A stretch of DNA of 64,000 bases, from NCBI GenBank assembly GCA_045125245.1, contig JBGVNF010000021.1:107490-171489 (forward strand). The letters are read 5' to 3'. Source of the stretch: SVEL01 sp045125245 (GTDB lineage: Bacteria > Bacillota > Clostridia > Lachnospirales > Lachnospiraceae). Position numbers and translations under genes: made by a program. Each line of letters starts with the position of its first letter. Positions within the stretch are counted from its first letter, which is position 1. The notes below the pieces were generated by a model, which was given only the letters and a program-made list of their open reading frames with translations, was not told the origin of the DNA and did not search any database. Below are positions 18,197 to 27,823 of this stretch, one piece after another.

Positions 18197-19027
18197 TTAT
18201 TTGCCCCCCTTTACTTTTACTGAATCTGATTCATCATTGCCGCTAAATAACATATTAATAACAATGAAAATCATAAGTACAAGGGATAAACCGGCTGCAA
18301 GATTAAGATTATCTGCCTTAACCTTATTCTCCACTATATTACCTATAAGGAGTAGCTTTCCGCCGCCTAATATATCCGAAATAACAAATGTAGTTAAAGA
18401 TGGTACAAATACCATAATGATACCACTGGCAATACCAGCTTTACTAAGTGGAATAATAATCTTAAATAAAGTCTGCCAGAAATTAGCTCCTAAATCTCTA
18501 GCTGCATTGATAACATTGTCATCAATTTTAACAAGGACATTGTAAATAGGTAAAACCATAAATGGCAAATAGTCATAAACCATACCCAATACAATAGCCG
18601 CTGGCGTATTAATAATATTGAATCCTGTAATGCCAAATTTAGCAAGGAATGTATCTAATACACCATTAATATCAAGAATAGCCTGCCATGCATATGTTCT
18701 AAGCAAGAAGTTCATCCACATAGGTAAAATGAAAATAAATACTATAAATCCCTGCTTTGACATATTCATATTTCTAAGGATCAATGCTAAAGGATACGCA
18801 AGCAATAAGCAAATAAGCGTGCTCACCACCGCAAGAATCAACGATAATACCAACGCTTCATAGTATTCAGGCCTAGCGATAGCCTTGATATTTTCCAATG
18901 TAAAATTACCCGCTCTATCAGTGAAACCATAGTAAACGATAAATAAGAGCGGAATTATTATAAATGCTGCTATCCATATAATATATGGACTAGCAAATAA
19001 TGCATTCTTTTTAACATTCTTATTCAT
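18197..19027 (-). CDS. potB: Spermidine/putrescine ABC transporter permease PotB
   Basis: PotB forms the membrane channel of the polyamine importer together with PotC. The 276 residues have six hydrophobic helices and the EAA-like cytoplasmic loop INAARDLGANFWQTLFKIIIPLSKAGI (about 173-200), which contacts the ATPase. Its ATG lies inside the 3' end of potA (8-base overlap), and the stop is one base before potCD, so the three genes form one coupled operon. Confidence 0.92.
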   Translation of the reverse strand: MNKNVKKNALFASPYIIWIAAFIIIPLLFIVYYGFTDRAGNFTLENIKAIARPEYYEALVLSLILAVVSTLICLLLAYPLALILRNMNMSKQGFIVFIFILPMWMNFLLRTYAWQAILDINGVLDTFLAKFGITGFNIINTPAAIVLGMVYDYLPFMVLPIYNVLVKIDDNVINAARDLGANFWQTLFKIIIPLSKAGIASGIIMVFVPSLTTFVISDILGGGKLLLIGNIVENKVKADNLNLAAGLSLVLMIFIVINMLFSGNDESDSVKVKGGK

Positions 19028-20093
19028 CTACTCCTACAGCCTCCTCATCCTCAGATTCAGGTTTATTCATAATCTGAATATTAAACGGATCAACACTGAT
19101 ACCTACCTTTGTACCAACAGGCCACATCTTAGTGCTCTGAACAAGCCATTCAAATCCATTAGCCATAACTTCCATTTCATAATGAACACCTTTGAAAATA
19201 AGGTGTGTCACTGTACCCTGTATAATACCCTTCTCAGGTGTTACAAGTTCAACATCCTCAGGACGTATAACAACGTCTACAGGTGTGTTATTGCCAAATC
19301 CCTTATCTACGCACTTAAACTTAGCTCCCAAGAATTCTACAAGCTCGTCCTCAATCATAGTTCCAGGTATAATATTTGAATCGCCAATAAAGTCTGCAAC
19401 AAAGGCATTCTCAGGCTCGTTATAAATCTTCTCAGGTGTTCCAACCTGCTGAATATAACCCTGATTCATAACAACGATAGTATCAGACATAGTTAATGCC
19501 TCTTCCTGGTCATGTGTTACAAATACGAAAGTAATTCCAAGTTCATTCTTAAGTCTTATAAGTTCATATTGCATATCCTGACGAAGCTTTAAATCAAGTG
19601 CTCCCAATGGCTCATCAAGAAGCAATACCTTTGGCTCATTTACAATAGCTCTAGCGATTGCAATTCTCTGCTGCTGACCACCACTTAAAGAATCTGCCAT
19701 TCTATTCTCAAATCCATCAAGATTAACAAGCTTTAACGCATATTTAATTTTATCATCTATGTACGCCTTTGGCTTATTCTTAATCTTAAGACCAAAAGCA
19801 ATATTTTCAGCAATTGTCATATGTGTAAATAACGCATATTTCTGGAAAACAGTATTAAGATGTCTCTTATTTGGCGGTAAATCAGTAATATCCTGTCCAT
19901 CAAATACAACTCTTCCCTTGTCAGGTGATTCAAAACCTCCAATAATACGAAGTGTTGTTGTCTTTCCACATCCACTAGGACCTAGTAGCGTAAGAAACTC
20001 ATTCTCCCTTATATATAAATTCAAATCATCAAGAACCATGTGCTTGCCATATGACTTAGATATTCCCTGTAAATCGATAAGTTTATTTCCCAT
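19020..20093 (-). CDS. potA: Spermidine/putrescine ABC transporter ATPase PotA
   Basis: PotA powers polyamine import. The ATG at 20093 (MGNKLIDLQG) has AAAGGA upstream and is preferred over a 17-residue extension; it gives 357 residues. The nucleotide-binding domain shows Walker A GPSGCGKTT near residue 40, signature LSGGQQQR near 137, Walker B LLLDEPLGALD and the switch His in VTHDQ. A C-terminal TOBE regulatory domain follows (about 280-345). It is the first gene of potA-potB-potCD. Confidence 0.95.
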   Translation of the reverse strand: MGNKLIDLQGISKSYGKHMVLDDLNLYIRENEFLTLLGPSGCGKTTTLRIIGGFESPDKGRVVFDGQDITDLPPNKRHLNTVFQKYALFTHMTIAENIAFGLKIKNKPKAYIDDKIKYALKLVNLDGFENRMADSLSGGQQQRIAIARAIVNEPKVLLLDEPLGALDLKLRQDMQYELIRLKNELGITFVFVTHDQEEALTMSDTIVVMNQGYIQQVGTPEKIYNEPENAFVADFIGDSNIIPGTMIEDELVEFLGAKFKCVDKGFGNNTPVDVVIRPEDVELVTPEKGIIQGTVTHLIFKGVHYEMEVMANGFEWLVQSTKMWPVGTKVGISVDPFNIQIMNKPESEDEEAVGVDE

Positions 20094-20259
20094 TTCACTG
20101 TTCCTTTCTGTCGTACAAAGTGATTGATTGCAAAAATAAGGCAATCATAGTGATAATATCATATATACAACAAAATATAAAGCATTTTTTTTATTACTTT
20201 CTTGACGACAAATCCTTGCTGTGATAAGCTTTTCACATCAATTGATTGGAGTGAAAATT

Positions 20260-22014
20260 ATGGCTTTAGACGGATTAACTATACATGCACTTGCATATGA
20301 ATTAAAAAACACATTAAACAACGGCCGACTACTTAAAATTGCACAGCCAGAAAATGATGAATTACAGTTAACAATACGTGTTGAAAAGAATCAGTATAAG
20401 TTACTTATCTCTGCTGGTGCTTCTCTTCCACTTATGTATATAACTGAGGGCTCAAAGACATCACCTTTGACAGCCCCTAATTTTTGTATGTTATTAAGAA
20501 AGCATCTTAACAACGCAAAAATTATAGACATATATCAGCCTGGTTTAGAGAGAATTATAAATATAAAAGTTGAACACTACAACGATATGGGTGATTTATG
20601 CTACAAACTTATAATTGTTGAGCTTATGGGTAAATACAGCAATATAATCGTTACAGACTTAGATGGTAAAATTGTAGATTCTATCAAGCATATTTCAGCT
20701 AATATAAGCTCTGTGCGTGAGGTTTTACCTGGAAGAGCCTACTTCATACCAGATACAACAAACAAAAAGAATCCTCTTGATATATCTAAGGAAGACTTTT
20801 TATCTATTATAAGTGCTTGTGCCTTGCCGATTTCCAAGGCTATTTATACCTCATTTACAGGTATTTCACCAGTGATTGGCGAAGAAATCTGTTATAGAAG
20901 CAATATTGATTCTGAAAAACCGGCAAATGTCTTAGATAATATAGAACTTGAAGCCTTATATAATACCTTTGATGACATAATGGAATGTGTCAAGTTAAAT
21001 AAATTCCAGCCAAATATAATCTATACTTTAGATGGACAGGATTTAATTCCTAAGGAGTTTGCTCCTTTTACTCTTTCACTTTATTCTGATGAGAAATCAA
21101 AGGTAACATATATAGACTCCATCAGTCAGGTCCTTGAACAGTTTTACAGCAAAAAATCTGCTGTCACTAGAATTCGTCAAAAATCTTATGATTTACGACG
21201 TATAGTTCAAACTACCCTTGAGAAAGATTATAAGAAATATGAGATTCAATCAAAGCAGCTTAAGGATACAGAGAAAAAAGATAAATATAAAATATACGGT
21301 GAGCTAATTACCGCCTTTGGCTATGGCTTAGAGCCTAATGCCACTTCCTTAACAGCACAAAATTATTATGATAACAATAACGAAATAGTAATTCCATTAG
21401 ACAAAGACTTAACTCCTATGGAAAATGCTAAGAAATATTATGATAAATATAGCAAGCTTAAGCGTACTGCTGAGGCCTTAGAAAATATCATAATAGAAAC
21501 TGAAGAAGAAATCTCACACTTGGAATCTATTATGAATGCCTTAGATATAGCTGTCACAGAGGACGATTTAAAAGAAATCAAGGAAGAGCTTATCCAGTCA
21601 GGATATATTAGAAGAAAATCTTCTGACAAGAAAGCCAAATATACAAGTAAGCCATTTCATTATGTTTCTTCAGACGGATATGATATATACGTTGGAAAAA
21701 ATAATATCCAAAACGAAGAGCTTACCTTCAAGGTTGCAAACGGCGGAGACTGGTGGTTCCATTCAAAAAACTTTCCTGGCTCACACGTTATAGTAAAGAC
21801 AAATGGTGACGAATTGCCAGATAGAACCTTTGAAGAAGCTGCACGTCTTGCAGCCTATTACTCTAAAGGACGTGAGCAAGATAAGGTAGAAATCGACTAT
21901 ATTCAAAGAAAACACATAAAAAAAGTGGCTGGCAGCAAACCAGGTTTCGTAATCTACCATACCAACTACTCTATGGCTATCTCACCAAATATAAATAATC
22001 TTAAGGAAATATAA
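20260..22014 (+). CDS. rqcH: Rqc2-like ribosome quality control protein (NFACT family)
   Basis: RqcH binds obstructed 50S subunits and recruits alanyl-tRNA to extend stalled chains with C-terminal alanine tails. The ATG at 20260 (MALDGLTIHALAYEL) has GGAG upstream and gives 584 residues. The NFACT-N domain is at the start, helical coiled-coil regions occupy about 295-430 and the NFACT-R domain GDWWFHSKNFPGSHV is near 500. The usual DR pair near residue 97 reads ER here (QPGLERIINI), a conservative change at a functional site. It diverges from potA. Confidence 0.9.
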   Translation: MALDGLTIHALAYELKNTLNNGRLLKIAQPENDELQLTIRVEKNQYKLLISAGASLPLMYITEGSKTSPLTAPNFCMLLRKHLNNAKIIDIYQPGLERIINIKVEHYNDMGDLCYKLIIVELMGKYSNIIVTDLDGKIVDSIKHISANISSVREVLPGRAYFIPDTTNKKNPLDISKEDFLSIISACALPISKAIYTSFTGISPVIGEEICYRSNIDSEKPANVLDNIELEALYNTFDDIMECVKLNKFQPNIIYTLDGQDLIPKEFAPFTLSLYSDEKSKVTYIDSISQVLEQFYSKKSAVTRIRQKSYDLRRIVQTTLEKDYKKYEIQSKQLKDTEKKDKYKIYGELITAFGYGLEPNATSLTAQNYYDNNNEIVIPLDKDLTPMENAKKYYDKYSKLKRTAEALENIIIETEEEISHLESIMNALDIAVTEDDLKEIKEELIQSGYIRRKSSDKKAKYTSKPFHYVSSDGYDIYVGKNNIQNEELTFKVANGGDWWFHSKNFPGSHVIVKTNGDELPDRTFEEAARLAAYYSKGREQDKVEIDYIQRKHIKKVAGSKPGFVIYHTNYSMAISPNINNLKEI

Positions 22015-22018
22015 AAAA

Positions 22019-22049
22019 CCAGGAGACTTGTCGGTCTCCTGATTTTTTG
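22019..22049. terminator. Bidirectional terminator between rqcH and the zinc-binding membrane protein gene
   Basis: An 8-bp perfect stem (22020-22027 with 22034-22041) is flanked by A6 on the left and T6 on the right, so it can serve both convergent genes. Confidence 0.9.
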
Positions 22050-22050
22050 T

Positions 22051-22896
22051 CTACACCTTAAAATTCTTAAATATCTTAACTGTATCATATGTGTACTTAA
22101 TCTTAAGCACTGCTACAACTAATGCTATAATTGACGATACAATCACCAAAAGTGTGCCTATACTTGGGATAATCGCAGAAACAAAGGTTCCTCCAAATAA
22201 TGAGATAATCATTATAAGTGTCCAATTCCAAAGCTTAATCCACTTAACAGATAATACATTATCTATACCGCGTAATACTCCTGCATGACCATATATTTCA
22301 TAATATGATGCAGCTGTTGAAATCACTGTTACAAGTAAGCTTACTATAAGTGCTGGTATTTCCATCGATGCAGGCATAAAGAAACCAAATCCAGATAAGC
22401 CAGTACTGATAAGCAATAAAAAGCCTCCTAATCTGTATCTACTTTCTACTTCACCTAATTTCAAAAGCACTACTCCATAAATCACTTCTACCGCCAAGGT
22501 AATAAATACGCCTAAGAGCGCTAATTGTTCATTAATATTCTCACCTGACTGTGTAGTAAATAATCCACCTATAAAGCTTGGTACATTAAGCCAAAGCAAT
22601 ACATTAATCCAAATAGCAAGCAATGGAATATTCTTAGTCATTTTTTCTCTTTTGTCAAACTCTACCATTGTCTTTTTTGCTATCTCTTCTGGCATATACT
22701 CCTTATCTTTTAATAGATAACAATCATAGTTAAATCTACAAGTATCACATTTATCATGACCTTTGTCTCTACAACACCTAGCTAAATCACAAGCTCCGTA
22801 TGTATCATGACCAGGTCCTTCCTTACATCCTGGACACTTTCCATCTATTTTATAACCGCAGTCATCACAGGATTTACCACAATATGTTTCGCTCAT
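22051..22896 (-). CDS. Membrane protein with DUF3795-like cysteine-rich N-terminus
   Basis: The first 65 residues are Cys-rich (CGKSCDDCGYKIDGKCPGCKEG, then CDLARCC, CDTCRFNYDCY). This resembles the DUF3795 putative zinc- or metal-binding domain. About six membrane helices follow between residues 90 and 270. The Cys domain should be cytoplasmic if the first helix runs outward. The 281-residue protein has no known function. An AGG site (TTGGAGG) precedes the ATG. It is transcribed alone. Confidence 0.65.
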   Translation of the reverse strand: MSETYCGKSCDDCGYKIDGKCPGCKEGPGHDTYGACDLARCCRDKGHDKCDTCRFNYDCYLLKDKEYMPEEIAKKTMVEFDKREKMTKNIPLLAIWINVLLWLNVPSFIGGLFTTQSGENINEQLALLGVFITLAVEVIYGVVLLKLGEVESRYRLGGFLLLISTGLSGFGFFMPASMEIPALIVSLLVTVISTAASYYEIYGHAGVLRGIDNVLSVKWIKLWNWTLIMIISLFGGTFVSAIIPSIGTLLVIVSSIIALVVAVLKIKYTYDTVKIFKNFKV

Positions 22897-22986
22897 TTCA
22901 AACCTCCAAGTATTATTACATAAGCATTATTCTATCACTAACACAAAATCTTTACAACAGATATATTTTAACAAATTTACATCTCA

Positions 22987-23589
22987 CTACTTAAGAGCAA
23001 CCTGAAGTGCCTTAGTTACAGCCGCTCCTATAATAAAGCAAGCTACTGCTTCAATCAACGCGTTTACGCCTACCATTGCAAATATAAGTGCTATAGGATT
23101 AAATACATCCATCTTCGTTGCCATATCTTGAACAGCAGGTGTGTTATAGTAAAATAACATCAATGCACTCATAAAAAACACAGTATTAAATATAGGACAA
23201 GCTAAATTAGCCGCTGGCACTGCAATCTTTGATAATTTTTCTCTCTTTCTTAGAATAGAATACACTACACCTGTTAACCATCCACAAAGAATACGTGGCA
23301 CAATACAAGTTATCACTCTAAATACAGGGCTAATGTCTAACATCATTGCTCCAAGCGGACTTGAAAAGCTTAATATAAAACTGGTAAGTCCGAAGGTACA
23401 TCCAAGAACTGCACCTGCTGTAGGTCCAAGGATAATCGCACCTACAGCTACCGGAATAACTATAAGTGTAATATCAATAACAAAAAGCTTCATATATCCA
23501 AGTGGTGTAAATGCCATAAGTATTATAATTGCAATAAAAATAGACAATTCAACCATCTTTTTTGTATTAAATTTCTTTTTATTTGTCAT
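22987..23589 (-). CDS. ECF transporter substrate-binding (S) component
   Basis: S components give vitamin or micronutrient specificity to energy-coupling-factor transporters and pair with a shared EcfAA'T module, which is not in this window. The ATG at 23589 is used because GGAGG lies 8 bases before it; it gives 200 residues with about six helices. The N-terminal LSIFIAIIILMAFTPLGYM and the P-V-A-V-G-A-IILGPTAGAVLG segment are S-component features. The pattern leans toward PanT-like (pantothenate) members, but no riboswitch or linked biosynthetic gene supports a substrate. Confidence 0.75.
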   Translation of the reverse strand: MTNKKKFNTKKMVELSIFIAIIILMAFTPLGYMKLFVIDITLIVIPVAVGAIILGPTAGAVLGCTFGLTSFILSFSSPLGAMMLDISPVFRVITCIVPRILCGWLTGVVYSILRKREKLSKIAVPAANLACPIFNTVFFMSALMLFYYNTPAVQDMATKMDVFNPIALIFAMVGVNALIEAVACFIIGAAVTKALQVALK

Positions 23590-23716
23590 ACTCATTTCCT
23601 CCATATCAGTTAATTATTACACTAATACTTTAATATAATAATATAACAAATGTTTTTTTACAACAAATTTTATCCAATATATACCTATGTATCTAATTTT
23701 ATGCAACATATAGGTA

Positions 23717-23754
23717 CAAAAAATACGACTGCAGAATAACCACTGCAATCGTAT
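23717..23754 (-). terminator. Intrinsic terminator after the 119-residue membrane protein gene
   Basis: A 12-bp stem with one imperfection (23723-23734 with 23743-23754) is followed on the minus strand by TTTTTT. Confidence 0.85.
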
Positions 23755-23767
23755 CTTTATATATTCT

Positions 23768-24127
23768 CTATTTATAATCATTTAGTTTGGCAGCTATATA
23801 CTTATCTCTGTATTCATGGAAGAATCTTCTCCTAATTACAGTATTGCCAATTAATAATCCTATAATACCTACTGTCAATCCAAGCACAGTAATAATCGTA
23901 CTTAAACCAGTATTAATAAAACCACATACACAAGCAACCCAATAAAAAGTTGAATATGCTGCCCATAATATACCATTGGCCGTATTATATTTTTCCACAT
24001 CTGTCACTTGTTCTTTTCTTACCTTCTCACCTGTCCAAAATCCGACAGGTCTTTTACTGATAAAACAAGCATATGATATCAGTGAAAAAATAGCTGCGCA
24101 TATAAAATTAATAAAAACTATAAACAT
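23768..24127 (-). CDS. Small three-helix membrane protein of unknown function
   Basis: I do not recognise the family with certainty. The ATG at 24127 gives 119 residues with hydrophobic segments near 1-22, 53-72 and 76-98. Between the first two lies a conserved-looking RPVGFWTGEKV segment followed by an acidic stretch. That arrangement is seen in small SdpI- or immunity-like membrane proteins. It lies directly downstream of glgA, with a 14-base gap, and before a terminator. It is probably cotranscribed with glgA. Confidence 0.55.
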   Translation of the reverse strand: MFIVFINFICAAIFSLISYACFISKRPVGFWTGEKVRKEQVTDVEKYNTANGILWAAYSTFYWVACVCGFINTGLSTIITVLGLTVGIIGLLIGNTVIRRRFFHEYRDKYIAAKLNDYK

Positions 24128-24140
24128 ATCCACCTATCCT

Positions 24141-25586
24141 TTAATATCCTAAAAGATATCTATAGATGTCCTCATACTTTCTAGCAGAAACATTCCATGA
24201 GAAATCTGCCATCATAGCTCTATCAACCATCTTGTTCCACTCTCTCTTCTTGTTATAGAAAGTATCCTTTGCATAACGAATAGTACCTAACATCTCATGA
24301 GCATTGTAATTGCTAAACGAGAAGCCTGTTCCTCTATTCTCAAATTCATTGTATGGTTCAACAGTATCTCTCAAACCACCAGTCTCTCTAACAATTGGAA
24401 GTGTACCATATCTTAAACTCATAAGCTGTGAAAGACCACATGGCTCAAAAAGTGATGGCATAAGGAATGCGTCACATGAAGCATATACCCTGCGTGACAT
24501 CTCTTCTGAGTAATAAATCTGAGCAGAAACCTTGTTATGATACTTCCAATCAAAGTGACGGAACATATTCTCATACTTCTCTTCACCAGTACCAAGAACG
24601 ATTAACTGAATATCATCCTGGCATAACTCATCCATAATATAAGCAATAAGGTCAAATCCCTTCTGATCAGTAAGTCTTGAAACACAACCAATCATAAACT
24701 TCTTGTCATCCACATCAAGACCTAAATCCTGCTGAAGTCTTCTCTTATTTGCCTTCTTCTCTTTTCTAAATGTGTCAACATTGAAATTCTTAGTAATGTA
24801 AGGATCTGTCTCTGGATTGTATATATCATAATCAATACCATTGACAATACCTGATAAACAATTACTTCTAGCTCTCATAAGACCATCAAGACCCTCACCA
24901 TAAAATGGTGTCTTAATCTCTTCGGCATATGTATTACTAACTGTTGTCACATGGTCAGCATATACGATACCACCCTTAAGAAGATTTGCATCATCATAAT
25001 ATTTAAGCTTATCAGATGTAAAGTAATAATCAGATAAACCTGCGATATCACGAACTGTCTTGATATCCCAGATACCTTGGAACTTAAGGTTATGGATAGT
25101 CATAACAGACTTAATTCCTCTATAGAATTCACCTTCTGCAAAGCAATCCTTAAGATATACTGGCACAAGACCTGTCTGCCAATCATGGCAATGAATTACA
25201 TCAGGTCTAAATCCAATAACAGGTAAAATAGATAATGCTGCTCTAGAGAAGAACGAGAATTTTTCAATATCACGCTTTGTTTCACCATATGGCTTATCTC
25301 CACCGAAGTAATACTCATTATCAATCATATATATTGTCACACCATCGTGAACAACCTTAAATACGCCTACATACTGACTTCTCCAATTGAGATTCATATA
25401 GAAATGTGTCACATACTCTAGTCGTTGTACAAACTCCCATTTCATACACATATATTTAGGCATAACTACTCTACAATCAAACTCATCCTTATTGAAACTC
25501 TTAGGCAAAGAACCTACTACGTCTGCCAATCCACCAGTCTTTATGAATGGTGCACATTCTGATGCAACAAATAATATATTTCGCAT
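24141..25586 (-). CDS. glgA: Glycogen synthase (ADP-glucose type)
   Basis: GlgA transfers glucose from ADP-glucose to the end of alpha-1,4-glucan chains. The ATG at 25586 (MRNILFVASECAPF) has GAGGAGG upstream and gives 481 residues, the usual length. The N-terminal KTGGLADVVGSLPK contains the ADP-glucose-binding KTGGL motif. HCHDWQTGL and the C-terminal PSLFEPCGLSQL fit GT5 glycosyltransferases. Other glg genes are absent nearby. Confidence 0.95.
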   Translation of the reverse strand: MRNILFVASECAPFIKTGGLADVVGSLPKSFNKDEFDCRVVMPKYMCMKWEFVQRLEYVTHFYMNLNWRSQYVGVFKVVHDGVTIYMIDNEYYFGGDKPYGETKRDIEKFSFFSRAALSILPVIGFRPDVIHCHDWQTGLVPVYLKDCFAEGEFYRGIKSVMTIHNLKFQGIWDIKTVRDIAGLSDYYFTSDKLKYYDDANLLKGGIVYADHVTTVSNTYAEEIKTPFYGEGLDGLMRARSNCLSGIVNGIDYDIYNPETDPYITKNFNVDTFRKEKKANKRRLQQDLGLDVDDKKFMIGCVSRLTDQKGFDLIAYIMDELCQDDIQLIVLGTGEEKYENMFRHFDWKYHNKVSAQIYYSEEMSRRVYASCDAFLMPSLFEPCGLSQLMSLRYGTLPIVRETGGLRDTVEPYNEFENRGTGFSFSNYNAHEMLGTIRYAKDTFYNKKREWNKMVDRAMMADFSWNVSARKYEDIYRYLLGY

Positions 25587-25701
25587 TTGTATCCTCCTCA
25601 ACAATTTAACCTATAAAATTACTGTTATTATATCAAATTATCTGAATATATAAAAGACATTTTTTTATATTTTCATATTAAATTTATTTTTTTTTTCAAA
25701 T

Positions 25702-26493
25702 CTATCTTTGTAACCTTATCTTATCAGATATCAATGCGATAAATTCCGAATTAGTTGGCTTTCCTTTTCCAGAATTTATGGTATAGCCAAACATTTCTTC
25801 TATAGTTTCAAGCCTTCCTCTACTCCATGCCACTTCAATTGCATGTCTTATAGCTCGCTCAACTCTAGAAGATGTAGTCTTATGCTTCTTTGCTATCTCT
25901 GGATACAAAATCTTTGTAATTGCACCAAGCATCTCCGAATCATTCACTGTCATGATTATTGCATCCCTAAGATACTGATATCCCTTAATGTGAGCTGGTA
26001 CACCCACCTCGTGTATAAACTCAGTCACCACTACCTCTAAGTCACGCTCTGTCATTTCCGGCAGCTTAGCCATCATAGCACTTCCCTTACATTGATTTAC
26101 TATAATATGCCTTGGAGCCTTTAACTGCTTCATTCTACACATTAGTGATTCATGGTCAAAAGGCTTCATTATAAAATAATTTGCCCCAAGACTAAAAGCA
26201 TCCTCGGTTATTGTTTCCTGACCTACTGCACTCATAACAACAAACGCGGGATGCTTATCTAATGTACTATCCTTATTAATTTTTTCCATCACACTTAAAC
26301 CATCAAGCTTAGGCATAATGATGTCAAGTAATACTACATCTGGTTTTTCTTTGCGAATCATTTCATACGCTTCCTGTCCATTTGCTGCAGTTCCAACCAC
26401 ATTAATCTCCTCATCAGAACTTAACAAATCCGACAATAAGCTTAAAATTCTCTCGTTATCATCAGCAACCACTACACTTAACTTTCCGTCCAT
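25702..26493 (-). CDS. spo0A: Sporulation master regulator Spo0A
   Basis: Spo0A is the phosphorelay response regulator that commits cells to sporulation. The 263-residue protein has a receiver domain with phospho-acceptor Asp in VVLLDIIMPKLDGL (about residue 56) and conserved Lys in FIMKPFD. The C-terminal Spo0A DNA-binding domain has SSRVERAIRHAIEVAWSRG, the recognition-helix signature, and TNSEFIALISDKIRLQ at the end. AAGGAGG precedes the ATG. Unlike in Bacillus, it is not adjacent to spoIVB, which lies 12 kb away. Confidence 0.97.
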   Translation of the reverse strand: MDGKLSVVVADDNERILSLLSDLLSSDEEINVVGTAANGQEAYEMIRKEKPDVVLLDIIMPKLDGLSVMEKINKDSTLDKHPAFVVMSAVGQETITEDAFSLGANYFIMKPFDHESLMCRMKQLKAPRHIIVNQCKGSAMMAKLPEMTERDLEVVVTEFIHEVGVPAHIKGYQYLRDAIIMTVNDSEMLGAITKILYPEIAKKHKTTSSRVERAIRHAIEVAWSRGRLETIEEMFGYTINSGKGKPTNSEFIALISDKIRLQR

Positions 26494-26647
26494 ACTTTCC
26501 TCCTTAAATTCTTATCAAATCGATTAGAAACATCTTAATTCTTATCTTTTTTTAAGAACTATCTCGAAAAAAATAATAATATGTTAATGATTGTTTTATA
26601 TGATGATAATGTAAACAAAATGTAAAGTTTTGTATAACAACTATTTA

Positions 26648-27742
26648 TTAGTTATTGCCATATTTTTCAGACTGTGCTTTGATAAGCTCAGCATCTTCAA
26701 AATAGTTAATCTTCATAGCACTCTTAACCTCTGAAAGTGTAGCAGCTGCCTTTTCTCTTGCCACGTCACTTCCCTTCTTAAGAATGTTATAGATTTCAGG
26801 AATATCCTTCTCAAATTCTGCTCTTCTAGCTCTAATAGGTGCAAGCTCTTCCTGCATAACATTGTTAAGGAACTTCTTTACCTTTACATCACCAAGACCA
26901 CCTCTTGTATAATGATCCTTAAGCTCTGTAAGATTTGCATATTCAGGAAGATATTCTGCAAAATGCTCTGGCTTAGAAAATGCATCAAGATAATAAAATA
27001 CAGTATTACCTTCTACCTGACCTGGATCTTCTATTCTAATGTGATTTGGATCTGTATACATACCCATAATCTTAGTCTTAACATCCTTCTCAGTATCTGA
27101 AAGGTAAATACAGTTGTTAAGAGACTTGCTCATCTTAGCCTTACCGTCTGTACCTGGAAGTCTTAAACATGCTTTGTTATCTGGAAGTAAAATCTCTGGC
27201 TCGATAAGAGTATCGCCGTATACAGAATTAAACTTTCTAACGATTTCCTTAGTCTGTTCAAGCATAGGTAACTGATCCTCACCAACTGGAACAGTTGTTG
27301 CCTTAAATGCAGTAATATCGGCAGCCTGACTTATAGGATATGTAAAGAATCCAACTGGTATACTTGTCTCAAAATTACGCATCTGAATCTCTGACTTAAC
27401 AGTAGGATTTCTCTGTAATCTAGATACTGTTACAAGATTCATATAATAAAATGACAATTCACACAACTCTGGTATCTGAGACTGAATAAATAAATCCGAC
27501 TTAGCCGGATCAAGGCCACATGAAAGATAATCAAGTGCTACCTCGATAATATTCTGACGTACTTTTTCAGGATTATCAGCATTATCCGTAAGTGCCTGTG
27601 CGTCAGCAATCATAATAAAAATCTTATCAAATTCACCTGAATTTTGTAACTCTACTCTTCTCTTTAAAGAACCAACATAATGTCCCACATGAAGTTTTCC
27701 TGTAGGTCTATCGCCAGTTAAAATAATGTTTTCTTTTTTCAT
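26648..27742 (-). CDS. trpS: Tryptophanyl-tRNA synthetase
   Basis: It charges tRNA-Trp with tryptophan. The ATG at 27742 (MKKENIILTGDRPTGKLHVGHY) has GAGGAAG upstream; it gives 364 residues. The class I HIGH motif appears as HVGHY and the KMSKS loop is intact (GKAKMSKSLNN). I looked for a T-box leader in the short upstream region and did not see one. Confidence 0.96.
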   Translation of the reverse strand: MKKENIILTGDRPTGKLHVGHYVGSLKRRVELQNSGEFDKIFIMIADAQALTDNADNPEKVRQNIIEVALDYLSCGLDPAKSDLFIQSQIPELCELSFYYMNLVTVSRLQRNPTVKSEIQMRNFETSIPVGFFTYPISQAADITAFKATTVPVGEDQLPMLEQTKEIVRKFNSVYGDTLIEPEILLPDNKACLRLPGTDGKAKMSKSLNNCIYLSDTEKDVKTKIMGMYTDPNHIRIEDPGQVEGNTVFYYLDAFSKPEHFAEYLPEYANLTELKDHYTRGGLGDVKVKKFLNNVMQEELAPIRARRAEFEKDIPEIYNILKKGSDVAREKAAATLSEVKSAMKINYFEDAELIKAQSEKYGNN

Positions 27743-27823
27743 AACAAACTTCCTCTTCAATATTTTTTAAACTACATAAAATAATAATAAAAATGCTTAA
27801 TTTAGTCAAGCTTTAGAGCAAAT

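Noticed and set aside
26494..26647. Possible Spo0A box or sigma-H promoter before spo0A
   Set aside because: I found no TTGTCGAA-like site or convincing sigma-H match in the AT-rich sequence.
27743..27823. T-box leader for trpS
   Set aside because: The region is only about 80 bases and lacks a specifier stem, a T-box sequence and a terminator.
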